Shown here piece by piece: positions 33,756 to 43,757 of a stretch of 64,000 nucleotides of DNA. The position numbers and the translations under genes were made by a program. The notes under the pieces were generated by a model that worked only from the letters and a program-made list of their open reading frames with translations, had not been told where the DNA came from and made no database searches. The DNA is from Ctena decussata (Eukaryota > Mollusca > Bivalvia > Lucinida > Lucinidae), in assembly GCA_963989385.1 (NCBI GenBank), contig OZ022510.1, forward strand, positions 36,213,448-36,277,447, in the 5' to 3' direction. The number at the start of each line of letters is the position of its first letter. The stretch's first letter is position 1.

Positions 33756-35455
33756 TACCGTAATCGACCTTATTAGCGCCCTGTGCGCTTAACTTTTTCA
33801 AAATGGTGGCAAATACTTGTAGTAAACTTTCTTTCTTATTAGCGCACATTTTAATAGGTTATTTTATATTGAAAGGAACAAATTTAAAGGTAAAGCATCA
33901 GAGAAAAGCTGCTTATAGGCAGCTTTTCTCTGATGCTTAACCTTTAAATTCATAGAGAAGCTTTAGAAATAACAAGAGCTGTCGCCTGACAGCATAGCTC
34001 GCCTGAATTGGTGCTTGCCCATCACTCAGCCGCTATGGTGGTGTGGACTGCTATGCATAAAACTTCATGCAAGCATGTCCATAATGAAAACACATTTATA
34101 AACAAAAGCTATCTCAGAAATAAGTCTTAAAATAAAATTAGAATAAAACAAATGAAATGAAATTTCAAAGTCCATGAGCTTGAGGTTAAAAAAAAAAGAC
34201 GGGTGGGGGGGTGGGGGGGGGGGGGGGCTGTGATGCATAAAACTTCATGCAAGCATGTCCATAATTAAAACACAAAAGCTATCTCAGAAATAAGTCTTAA
34301 AATAAAATTAAACTAAAAAAAATGAAATGAAATTTCAAAGTCCATGAGCTTGAGGTAAAAAAACTGACGGTTAGGGGGGGGGGGGGGGGGGGGGGGCACT
34401 AGTATGTATCAAAACCCTAAACCATTATCTAACATCAGCCCAAGTATTAGTATCAACTGAGTCCATCATCGTGGCACTGTGAAATTATGTCTTCATAAAT
34501 ATAAAACTTTAACCAAAATCTTTAAAACAAAATTCTAAGTCGATGACCTTGACTTCAAGGTCACCCAGTGGGGTAAGTATAAGGTGTTTTGTAAAAACTC
34601 AAAAAAGAGTCTAACATCAGTTCAAGTATAAACTGTATCTCTGCAAAGCATTATGAATCAGTATGCAATTACAAAACTTTAAAAAAGACGAAAATTTCCT
34701 AAGTCCCTGACCTTGACATCAAGATCACTGAGCGGGGTTGGGGTAGTACTCTGTAGATCTAACTACGGTGCAAATATAAAAGGAATTCATCTCTGGGTTC
34801 AGGAGATATGTGTCTTTAAAAAACTTTAACCAAAACATCCAATCAATAAAAAGACAATATTCTAAGTCCATGACCTTGACATCAAGGTCACAGAGGGGGG
34901 TGGGGGTAGTACCTTTGAAAACTTTAGACCAATATCTAACTTTAGTGCAAGTATCAAAGGAATCCATCCATGGGTTCATGAGATATTGGGCTTTATAAAA
35001 CTTTAACCAAAACATCCAGTCCAAAAAAACACCAATTTTCTAAGTCCATGACCTTGACATCAAGGTCACAAAGTGGGGTGGGGGTGGTACCCTGTTAAAC
35101 CTTAGACCAATATCTAGCTACAGTGCAAGTATCAAAAGAATCCATCCATGGGTAAGGAGATATAGGTCTTTAAAAAACTTTAACCAAAACATCCAGTTCG
35201 AACGCCGACGCGGACGCTGACGCTGACGCGGACGCGGACGCGGACGCCGACGCCGTGGTGACAACAATAGCTCTTCCTGAACTTTCGTTCAGGCGAGCTA
35301 AAAAATGATATATTCTGTTGCATTTTCAGCTCTTGTAAACAAGCAAACAAAGGAATAAACCAGTAAAAAATATGTGCATTTATAGTCCTATGTCTCACAA
35401 ATTGCCATGGTGTGCGCTTATAGGGGCATGTGCGCTAATTAGGAAGAATACGGTA
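33756..35455. mobile_element. MITE with TACCGTAAT ends, copy 2, interrupted
   Basis: Same ends and central hairpin (33890-33950) as 33043..33425, split by Helentron-like element C (33972..35305). The right arm of the inverted duplication shows the empty site (tagtatactgtcattctttt against the interrupted left arm), so this MITE arrived after the duplication. Confidence 0.8.
33972..35305 (+). mobile_element. Helentron-like element C
   Basis: It starts ACAAGAGCTGTCGCCTGACA (hairpin CTGTC/GACAG), then TAGCTCGCCTGAA. It ends TTCAGGCGAGCTAAAAA, a perfect 12-base inverted subterminal match (AGCTCGCCTGAA). Tandem units of about 170 bases include aagtccatgaccttgacatc, aaggtcac, some with expanded G runs (about 34201-34227 and 34375-34396). 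A (GACGCG)n-like tract (35199-35250) takes the place of (ACGG)n. MITE copy 1 supplies the empty site. Confidence 0.75.
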
Positions 35456-35698
35456 TTGTCATTCTTTTATGCTTCTGATTGACATTAACCTGTTAACAGA
35501 TGCATGATTATCTAACACTCAGACTAAAACAGTATGCTTGACTGCTAAAAAGAGGTAATATCTCAAACAGCCACCATATACACAAATGTATAGCATACGA
35601 TACATTCAACTTTCTCAAAATGTGTGAATAACTTCTAAAGTACAAGCCCTACAAACCTTATTTTGAGCTCTCTAGTAAGTGAATTTGGACAAAGAATC

Positions 35699-35756
35699 CA
35701 AATCTGGATTTTTTTTTTTTTTTTTTGGAGGTGGGGGGGGGGGGGGGGGGGGGGCC
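35699..35756. repeat. Poly-T followed by poly-G
   Basis: A run of T (about 35709-35726) passes through gaggt into a long G run (35731-35754). The right arm has the mirror tract at 39290-39346 (poly-C then poly-A), so the tract predates the inverted duplication. Confidence 0.85.
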
Positions 35757-35989
35757 CAGCGTGCGGGAATGTGGAGGGGTCAGAGAGAGATAGGAACATG
35801 GATAAGATATCACAGCATGATCATCAATATTCTAAAAGGTACACGTTTATTCAAATTCTGGAGCTGGCCAGGGTTATACAAATATAGAGCAGAGACTCAA
35901 ACAGCAGCTCAAACTACCAAAGAGAATTACTCACAGAGTATAAAAGCAAGTTATCATTCATGTATGAGACAAATAGTCATGACCTGTTC

Positions 35990-36890
35990 TGCATATCTGT
36001 GAAGTATCATGAAAATATTTCAAAAGGTATTCAAGCTAAGGAGCGGACACCTAAAATCATCAAAGGGAAATAACTCAAAAAGTAAAAAAGCAAGAGTTGT
36101 CATTTTTGTTTGTGACACATCTACATATCTGTGAAGTATCATGAAAATATTCCAAAAGGTATTTAAGTTATAGAGCAGACACGAAATCACACCTAAAACC
36201 ATCAAGGGGAAATAACTCAAAAAGTAAGAGAGCAGGAGTTGTCATCCTTGTTCGCGACACATCGTCATGACCTGTTCTACATATCTGTGAAGTATCACGA
36301 AAATATTCCAAAAGGTATAGAGCGGACACGAAATCACACCCAAAATGATCAAGGGGAAATAACTCAAAAAGTAAGTAAGCAAGAGTTGCCATTCTTGTTC
36401 GCGACACACCATCATGACCTGTTCTACATATCTGTGAAGTATCATGAGAATATTCCAAAGGGTATTCTAGTTATAGAGCGGACACGAATCTGCCAAAAAA
36501 TCACACCTAAAACTATCAAGGGGAAATAACTCAAAAAGTAAGACAGCAAGAGTTGTCATTCTTGTTCGCGACACATCGTCATGACCTGTTCTACATTTCT
36601 GTGAAGTATCATGAAAATATTCCAAAGGCTATTCAAGTTACAGAGCGGACACGAATCTGCCAAAAAATCACCAAAGGGGAGATAATTCAAAAAGTACAAT
36701 GGCAAGAGTTACCATTCTTGTACGCGACATGGCATCATGACCTGTTCTACACAACTGTGAAGTATCATGAAAATATTCCAAAGGGTATTCAAGATATAGA
36801 GCGGACAAGAAAGTGTTTACAGACGGACGGACGGACGGACGCCAGGCTCATCGCTATATCCCCCGAACCTTTCTGTCGGGGGATAAAAAT
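35990..36890 (+). mobile_element. Helentron-like element J (tandem core and terminal hairpin)
   Basis: About five tandem units of 150-180 bases (gtgaagtatcatgaaaatat, aaggggaaataactcaaaaa, ttcttgttcgcgacacat) lead to an (ACGG)n tract (36821-36840). The terminal hairpin is tatcccccgaacc/gtcggggata. Its 5' limit is unclear. The right-arm counterpart is 38106..39260. Confidence 0.65.
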
Positions 36891-36944
36891 GGTCACTTAA
36901 ACATTTTAGTTTAATGTGGGTCCCTGTGGAAAAAAAATAAAGAA

Positions 36945-37170
36945 ATGAGCTGCGACATAACAAAACCATGTGGCATGTGCACCCAGTGAACACTCAAATC
37001 AGCCTGGGCATCCACCCAGTCTGGTCAGTCTTTGTTGTCTGCATGGAGCTAACGTAGGCCTTTAGCTAGACTTAAATCTCACAACCAAGACTCTGATTGG
37101 GTAGCTGCCCAGGCTGTCTTAGGCTGGGCATATACACCACTTTGTTGGTTTTGTCCTGTTGCGGCTCAAA
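36945..37170. repeat. Fold-back element, family FB-1
   Basis: The inverted ends tgagctgcgacataacaaaa and ttttgtcctgttgcggctca enclose nested arms (agtggcatgtg, cagcctgggcatccacccag, ctgatcag). About 226 bases, no coding. It lies in the spacer of the large inverted duplication. Confidence 0.7.
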
Positions 37171-37177
37171 TACTCAT

Positions 37178-37446
37178 GATGGTTGGTTGATTTGATGCTT
37201 AACGTCCACGGTACACAACTAAGGTCATGTCGGGACGGTCAGTTAACCTAACCACACTATTTCTGGGCAGGCTTAGACCTCCTAAGCGGTTAACCAGTAC
37301 TAAGTGCACATACTTTCGCCAGTAACTGACAACTGCCCTTCTTGAATCAGCGGAAGGAGAAACGAAAGTATGTGGCCAGACCGGGATTCGAACCCAGGAC
37401 CTCTGACTTACGAGTCAGGTGCCCTACCGATTGCGCTACCCGGCCC
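37178..37446 (-). mobile_element. tRNA-derived SINE, family SINE-3, full copy
   Basis: The minus strand begins with a complete tRNA-like head (37375-37446): GGGCCGGGTAGCGCAATCGG (A box), anticodon-loop CTCGTAA, and GGTTCGAATCCCGG (B box) closing on GGTCTGGCC. The body (actttcgtttctccttcc, cagttaccgaccgtcccgac-type) and a tail rich in atcaaatcaacc follow. The anticodon would read CGU (Thr-like), but the acceptor is not a mature tRNA, so this is a SINE and not a tRNA gene. Confidence 0.8.
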
Positions 37447-38104
37447 GGCTTCAAATACTCATGAAAACCATCTCTACCAAAATGACACAGAAAATTTCAC
37501 ACATACCAAGAACATGAGGGGTCATACATCACTTCAGTAACATACTGAAATTTCTATTTGGAACATGAATTTAAAGCTCAGAAGAGACTCTTTGGTGTAA
37601 TATGAAGGATACTTATTTACATATAAAATGCACCATTAAACTTTTTATTGTTTAATGACCACTCCTTGTACTAGCATACAGCCCATAGCAAAATTTCCCT
37701 ACAGATGCCCAAAAAGACTGCCTATGGGTATAAATGAACAATCAAACATGATGATATTTCACTTTTTATTAGAAAAGTAATATTTGTCATGATAATATCT
37801 GTGGAACTGAGGTATGAGACATTTATTTACAATGATATTATGAACATGATTATCCCACTTCTTGGTCAATTGTTTAAATAAGTATTATGAAAGGTCCAGC
37901 TCTTGGAAAGGAGAAAATAATTGTATGGGCACGTCTTACATTTTTCAGTGATTTTTACAAAGGGGAATAACTTTTCTAACTTCCACTTTGCTTGTCTCTT
38001 CCCGTACATGGTGTGTGACCGGGGGTGAATAGTAAATGCTCTGATCAGACTGCTAATGCACAGGTTGGTCTAAATCTCTGCCAGAAACAAGGGCTTTTAG
38101 CACC
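37447..38104. other. Unassigned spacer of the inverted duplication
   Basis: No domain, RNA or repeat recognised. Confidence 0.4.
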
Positions 38105-38105
38105 A

Positions 38106-39260
38106 TTTTTATCCCCCGACCGAAAGGTTCGGGGGATATAGCGATGAGCCTGGCGTCCGTCCGTCCGTCCGTCCGTCTGTCCGTCCGTCCGTCCGTCTGT
38201 CCGTCCGTAAACATTTTCTTGTCCGCTCCATATCTTGAATGCCGTTTGGAATATTTTCATAATACTTCACAGTTATGTAGAACATGTCATGACGATGTGT
38301 CACGTGCAAGAATGGTAACTCTTGCTTTTGTAATTTTTGAGTTATCTCCCCTTTGGTGAATTTTTGGCAGATTCGTGTCCGCTCTGTAACTTGAATACCC
38401 TTTGGAATATTTTCATGATACTTCACAGATATGTAGAGCAGGTCATGATGATGTGTCACGAACAAGAATGACAACTCTTGCTTTCTTACTATTTGAGTTA
38501 TTTCCCCTTGATGGTTTTAGGTGTAAATTCGTGTCCGCTCTATAACTTGAATACCTTTTGAAATATTTTCATGATACTTCACAGATATGTAGAACAGGTC
38601 ATGACGATGTGTCGCGAACAAGAATGACAACTCTTGCTTTCTTACTTTTTGAGTTATTTCCCCTTGATGATTTTAGGTGTAAATTCGTGTTTGCTCTATA
38701 ACTTGACCTTTTGAAATATTTTTATGATACTTCACAGATATGTAGATCAGGTCATGACGATGTGTCGCGAACAAGAATGACAACTCTTGCTTTCTTACTG
38801 TTTGAGTTATTTCACCTTGATGGTTTTAGGTGTAAATTTGTGTCCGCTCTATAACTTGAATACCTTTTGGAATATTTTCATGATACTTCACAGATATGTA
38901 GAACAGGTCATGACGATGTGTCGCGAACAAGAATGACAACTCTTGCTTTCTTACTTTTTGAGTTATTTCCCCTTGATGGTTTTAGGTGTAATTTCGTGTC
39001 CGCTCCATAACTTGAATACCCTTTGGAATATTTTCATGATACTTCAGTTACGTAGAACAGGTCATGCTGATATGTCGCGAACAAGAATGACAACTCTTTC
39101 TTTCTAAGTTTTTGAGTTATTTCCCCTTGATGGTTTTAGATGTGATTTCGTGTCCGCTCCATAACATGAATACCCTTTGAAATATTTTTATGATACTTCA
39201 CAGATATGGAGATCAGATCATGACAGTTTGTCTCATACAAGAATGACAACTATTGCTTTC
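38106..39260 (-). mobile_element. Helentron-like element K, mirror of J
   Basis: It carries a hairpin at the left edge (tcccccgaccgaaaggttcg), a (CCGT)n tract (38157-38210), then about six tandem units (cttcacagatatgtagaaca, ggtcatgacgatgtgtcgcg). Same family as 35990..36890, opposite strand. Confidence 0.65.
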
Positions 39261-39285
39261 ATACTTTTCCGAGCCCTCCAGTCCC

Positions 39286-39347
39286 CCTCCGCCCCCCCCC
39301 CCCCCCCCCCCCCCCCCTCCCCCCCCCCCCAAAAAAAAAAAAAAAAT
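39286..39347. repeat. Poly-C followed by poly-A
   Basis: Mirror of the tract at 35699..35756; C runs of 10 to over 20 bases end in about 15 A. Confidence 0.85.
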
Positions 39348-39739
39348 TTCAGATTTGGATTCTTTGTCCAAATTCACTTACTAGAGAGCTCAAAATTAGA
39401 TTTGTAGGGCTTGTACTTTAGAAGTTACTCACACATTTTGAAATGTTGAATGTATCATATGCAATACATTGTCTACATGGTTGCTATTTGAGATTTTATC
39501 TCTTTTTAGCAATCTGGCGTACTGTTTTGGTCTGAGTGTTAGATAATCATGCATCTGTTAAACAGATATTGTCAAGAAGGAGCATAAAAGAATGACAGTA
39601 TACTATTTATATGTGTTTTGAAGCACACTGTGTTTACCAAAGCGCAAGGGGCCTTCGGTCGGGGGATTTGCCATCTCCTCTGATGGCTATTTTTATGTAT
39701 TGTGGAAGAACTGCTGTTAGCTGGACATTTTCTCCTTTT

Positions 39740-39935
39740 CCAATGCTCCAGGTTAGTGGGTAACAGGGATAATTTTTCGTATTTCTCCATAAAATATACA
39801 TCATGATCCCTCATTAGAACTGTCTCAGTGAGACAGTTCTAATGAGGGATCACAATGTATAATTTCTTAGAGAAATGATAAAAAAAATTCCCAGAATTAC
39901 TTTTAAAACCCTGTTTTATCTGTAGACCTGCTTTT
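39740..39935. repeat. Fold-back element, family FB-2
   Basis: Central stem gaactgtctcagtgagacagttc flanked by atccctcatta/taatgagggat and outer arms (aatgctccaggttag on the left). The right arm is diverged beyond 39890. Confidence 0.65.
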
Positions 39936-40254
39936 CTGTTACTGTTCCTACAATATGGATGAATGACAAAACAACAAATGATGAAACACGTATCTGAAAT
40001 AAATAAGACTTGCATTTAACAAACACTGATACATGTATATTACACTATACATAAACAAATTATAAAGCACTTAAAAGAGACTCTATCTCAGAGATCAAAA
40101 TTAAACTAGCATGTTGTTAATTTTGAAATAAGTTCTTGTTTTTCTCCAATAACTCAAAATTTTTGGGCATATCATTCTAATCACCTGGGCCTGATTGTTC
40201 AAAACTAAGGACATCGTAAGTCTTCACACATTTTTTCAACAAAGGGTGGTGGTG
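39936..40254. other. Unassigned DNA
   Basis: AT-rich, nothing recognised. Confidence 0.4.
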
Positions 40255-40422
40255 GGTGACTTGTGATTTAAGGTCCTTTTTTACAGTAATTCAGTCACAT
40301 AAGGAGGATAAAAGGCTGTGTGCAATGGAATAACTGAAAAGATCCCCGCCTACAGCAGGCTCAAACCCATGACCCCTAGTTCAGCAGGCCAGGGCTTAAC
40401 CTATTGAGCTACCAGGGCTCCT
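40255..40422 (-). mobile_element. tRNA-derived SINE, family SINE-2
   Basis: The minus strand reads gagccctggtagctcaatag (A box), then gggtttgagcctgc (B-box position, one arm decayed) and the body ccattgcacacagcctttta. It matches 11963..12130. Confidence 0.7.
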
Positions 40423-40430
40423 TTCAACAA

Positions 40431-40579
40431 ACAAGAATTCCGCGGAATGCTATGTCGCACCTGCACTGTACAAATCTGAACGCCAGGGTTGACGTAAATG
40501 TGAACGGACTGACAGACGGAATGACGGACCGAAAACCGGACACCTATATCGCACCTTACTAAAGCAGGTGCCACAAAAA
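40431..40579 (+). mobile_element. Compact Helentron-like element G
   Basis: It starts ACAAGAATTCCGCGGAATGC (perfect palindrome ATTCCGCGGAAT), then TGTCGCACCTGC, and ends GCAGGTGCCACAAAAA. The subterminal motif and its inverse match with one mismatch. A degenerate ACGG-type tract (acggactgacagacggaatg) lies before the end. 149 bases, no coding. Confidence 0.65.
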
Positions 40580-41012
40580 TAGTGTTATAGTCATAAAACT
40601 TCATGAGCTGACCTCTTAAGGACCTTGTTAGGCTAGAGATGCTTTGAACAACTGGGCCCAGGCCAAGATGATGCCAAATAATGTATTTCTGAGAAGCACA
40701 AACTTATCCCCAAATTACCATCAAGCCCACACCTTTTCTCACCTCTGAATTTGCTAGACACTACCATGTTTATTAAAAATAAGGACATACAAGTGAACAA
40801 TCTTCATTGCACTTTTTGTTTAAAAGGACAAAAACAAAAACATCAATATGAGTCCTGAAAATGACTGGGACACTTTGGGCAAAAGAATAAAGCAAATTTC
40901 ACAGTTTTGTGAATTAAGAAATATGATTCACTGATGTTTTAGTTTCACTAAACTTCACCAATGTCAAATTTCACCAATGTTAAATTTTGAGACTATATCC
41001 AACTTTGCTATG

Positions 41013-41917
41013 CACTTAAACGGTAGCTAAGTGTCTAAGCTACCTCCATGCCGACAGTGAAAACTCTGATCAGAATGGGCAGATGAGTCAGAGCATGGCA
41101 CACATGCCATTTTAGGGCTGGCTAATCGAATCCAAAATGGTAATCGATTATCGGTCTGGTCGTTTCGATAATTAACCGATTAGTAATCCCTGAACGAGGC
41201 AAATTGAAAATGGGTATGTTTAAAAGCTTCGGTGGCACAGATTTGGTTAAAACGTTTTGACAAGGTACACTAACAAACAATAAAGTTGATAACTATTCAA
41301 ATTATCAATTACCTTTGATTAAATCTTGTCTTCTGATATGCCAATCCACGCTAATTGGCTTCCTAATTGGCAGCTGATTGGCAACAAGCGACCATCTTGT
41401 TCTATTCAGATTCCGATAAGCCACCTTCGGTAGTTCGTAGTACCTACTTTCAGTACATCTACCGGGACAATATCTATCAATTTGCGTGTTAATAAGGACC
41501 TAAATTCTAATCATTTTATTAAAAAGACTGGATTAAAATTATAAGCGAGGCTACTGAACTAATAAAATGTTCCGGGTTTTGCGCAAAACATTAACTTGGT
41601 CGTCTGAACTGACCAGAACACAACGGGTTTATGCTATTCGTTACAACCTATTCACCGTATCACAAATACTCTTCAACGTTTCCGGTTGGTCTCCGAGACT
41701 TCCGTTTTCCTTTGGAAGGAAATAAGAAGTGAATAACGAGAGAAATTTCTCATATTTTATTGCAGAAAGTGACAGGACATTTTCAGCAGGTAATCGATTA
41801 CTTAATTTCGTCGATCGATAATTGTTTTCGTTTTGCTTATCGACCAATTAACCGATATTTCGATTAATCGTGCCAGCCCTATGCCATTTTGTTGGTTTTT
41901 GAGGCGTTGCAGCTCAC
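41013..41917. repeat. Fold-back element, family FB-1, split by a hAT
   Basis: Only one half and the inner stem survive (cggtagctaagtgtctaagc through agcatggcacacatgccatt), resuming at 41882 with tgccattttgttggtttttg and ending at cagctca. The hAT element at 41113..41881 sits in the atgccactttgttgg segment typical of the family. Confidence 0.65.
41113..41881. mobile_element. Non-autonomous hAT element
   Basis: Perfect 8-bp target duplication TGCCATTT (41105..41112 and 41882..41889); inverted ends TAGGGCTGGC and GCCAGCCCTA. Subterminal regions are rich in aatcgatta/gattaatcg repeats. No transposase remains in the 769 bases. Other FB-1 copies supply the empty site. Confidence 0.9.
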
Positions 41918-41986
41918 CTGTCTCACATTCTGCTACTCACAGGTAAGACAAAACTCTGCCCTCATCAGCGGCCAAGATTTTCAACA

Positions 41987-42182
41987 AAGCTCCAGATAAG
42001 ATTGGGTAACAGGAATTATTTAGGCATAATTTTCCATAAAAACCTATCTTGTGACCCCTCATATGAACCATCGTGCCGACTCAGTTCTAATGAGGGGTCA
42101 CAAGATGTTTTCGTTGAGAAATAAGAAAGAAAAAAAAACATCTTTGAATTATTCTCAATTCCCCCTTCTTATCTGGAGCTCT
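41987..42182. repeat. Fold-back element, family FB-2
   Basis: Outer ends agctccagataag and cttatctggagct; inner arms tgtgacccctcat/atgaggggtcacaa; loop region gaaccatcgtgccgactcagttc. A complete copy. Confidence 0.75.
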
Positions 42183-42933
42183 ATTCAACACAAGGTATAT
42201 GTAATGTATCACATTGTGTGATCATCCAACTTGGAATCCCTTTAAAGCCATTTTATTTGATATGGTATTTACATGTATTTTTAAACTTACAGACTGTCGT
42301 TTTCCTGAAAATAATGTCTTATAACTTATTTCTGCCCCAATCTAGAACTACAATGTTGAATCAGAACTTCAATGGCTAAAGCCGAACAGGTTTGGGACCA
42401 TAAAAATTAGTTCCAGCCAACGGAAGTTCCAGCCATCCTTGGTTAGTTTCTCTATAAATGGACCTCTAGTGAACCAAGAATGAGTTCTAGTCAGGCAGGG
42501 TAAACACGCCATCATCAAAGACCATGAGAGACATGGAAATTTCTAAATGCTGAGAAATATTCAAAGGTTTTAACTCAGTGCTTTAAACAGCATCCTAATA
42601 CAACCCTTGACCCTTGTATGATTTTCAGGGCTGAAAAATCCACTCGTCCGCTCGCCATGGCGAGTGCCTTGGGCTACAGGACGAGTAGAATTTCTCAGTA
42701 CTGCCAAGGTAACATTAATTTCACTATACATCTTGTGACGCAGGACGAGTGACAATTTAAGAATTTTTTCCAGCCCTTATTGCTTCTCAAAGTGATATTA
42801 AATACATATTCAGAACTGTAGTACTATCTTTGATTGAAAAAGTAGGCCCATTTACACCACATAATCTAAAGATTTAAATCTCGACTCTGAATTATTTAAA
42901 TTTTTCTGTATCACAGACATAATTACCATGTTC

Positions 42934-43122
42934 AAAGCTCCAGCTAAAGTGAGACTTTGATCAGAATTCCAAGATTATTTCTGATCATTCTCCATCACAA
43001 CAGGTTCTGGTTCTTCATAAGAACTGCCTTAACAAGACAGTTCTAATGAGGGACAATAACCTGTTTTATTGAGAAACACTATAATCATAGACTTGTCATC
43101 AAAGTTAGCATATGTGGAGCTA
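42934..43122. repeat. Fold-back element, family FB-2, in the presumed 3' UTR
   Basis: Inner stem gaactgccttaacaagacagttc between diverged arms (agctccagctaaagtg on the left, atatgtggagct on the right). It lies just downstream of the cyclin L stop codon on the minus strand. Confidence 0.65.
43065..43070 (-). promoter_or_regulatory. Possible polyadenylation signal for cyclin L
   Basis: AATAAA on the minus strand about 300 bases downstream of the cyclin L stop, within an FB-2 fold-back element. It is the first canonical hexamer that I see after the stop. The site could equally be unused. Confidence 0.3.
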
Positions 43123-43133
43123 TTATTGAGCCA

Positions 43134-43336
43134 AGACATAACAAAACCAACAAAGTGGCATGTAAGCCACGCAAAGACTCAGAACTACCTGGGAATCCGT
43201 CAAGTCCGATCAGTCTTCACTGCGCTTTTAAAGGGTAGCTAAGGGTCTCTGCTACCTCGATACCAACAACAAGGAGACTGATCAGACTTCTCTGAGCACA
43301 CATGCTATTTTGTTGGTTTTGTTGTACTACGGCTCA
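43134..43336. repeat. Fold-back element, family FB-1
   Basis: Ends gagccaagacataacaaaac and gttttgttgtactacggctc, with inner arms caaagtggcatg and tgctattttgttgg. It starts 37 bases downstream of the cyclin L stop codon, so it is probably transcribed in the 3' UTR. Confidence 0.7.
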
Positions 43337-43372
43337 AATATTTCAACTAAAATGTCTAATAACAAGCAATCA

Positions 43373-43757
43373 TCACCGACGGTACTTTTCGTATTTGTCA
43401 TACTTCTCATACTTGTCGTATTTCTCATATTTATCGTACTTTTCGTATCTATCTCTGCTTGGCGACAAATGATGTCCATTTCGATTTTTCCGAGAATGCC
43501 TTTCAGGGGAGTAATACTTGTCCATTTTCTCTTTCTCTTTGTAATGCTTTTTATGACTAGTTTTATACTCTGGGGATAGAGACACTGAATGGCTAGGGCT
43601 ATGAGATCTTTGTTTCCTCTTTCGAGATTTGTGTATGTCTTTATTATTGTATTTGTCTGGAGAGTATCTGTTCTTTTTGAGCTTTCTTGCGGGACTGTGA
43701 TGTTTCCTTTTCTTTGGCACTGGACTGTAACTTCTACTTGAACGGGAATGAGAAGAC
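43373..43757 (-). CDS. CCNL1: Cyclin L last exon (basic tail, stop)
   Basis: Encodes [19 protein letters not shown], many SP sites ([29 protein letters not shown]) and a closing tandem repeat of YEKYDK before RR and TGA (43373..43375). Acceptor TATATTACAG. SP dipeptides are potential proline-directed phosphosites. The YEKYDK run stands where vertebrate proteins keep RS/RH-rich sequence. Confidence 0.92.

Larger units (their letters stand above)
33625..36893 (+). repeat. Left arm of a large inverted duplication
   Basis: Sequence from 33625 to 33755 and from 35456 to 36893 reappears in reverse complement at 38105..39722: atagccatcagaggagatgg, atgcatgattatctaacact, tagtaagtgaatttggacaa, then the J repeat block and its ACGG/hairpin end. 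The left arm carries an extra 1.7 kb (MITE copy 2) missing from the right arm. The arms are separated by about 1.2 kb. Confidence 0.8.
38105..39722 (-). repeat. Right arm of the large inverted duplication
   Basis: Reverse complement of 33625..36893 without the MITE/Helentron-like insertion. The match runs from the hairpin atcccccgaccgaaaggttc at 38111 to about 39722. Unit number in the K block differs from the left arm, and scattered substitutions show that the arms are not recent identical copies. Confidence 0.8.

Noticed and set aside
36168..36900. Long frames in the J repeat block (and their mirrors at 38045-38474)
   Set aside because: They follow the tandem repeat in both strands and end in ACGG tracts; no domain.
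37375..37446. A tRNA gene on the minus strand
   Set aside because: It is continuous with the SINE-3 body, and truncated copies of that body lie at 5206, 45878 and 57228; a tRNA-derived SINE head fits better.
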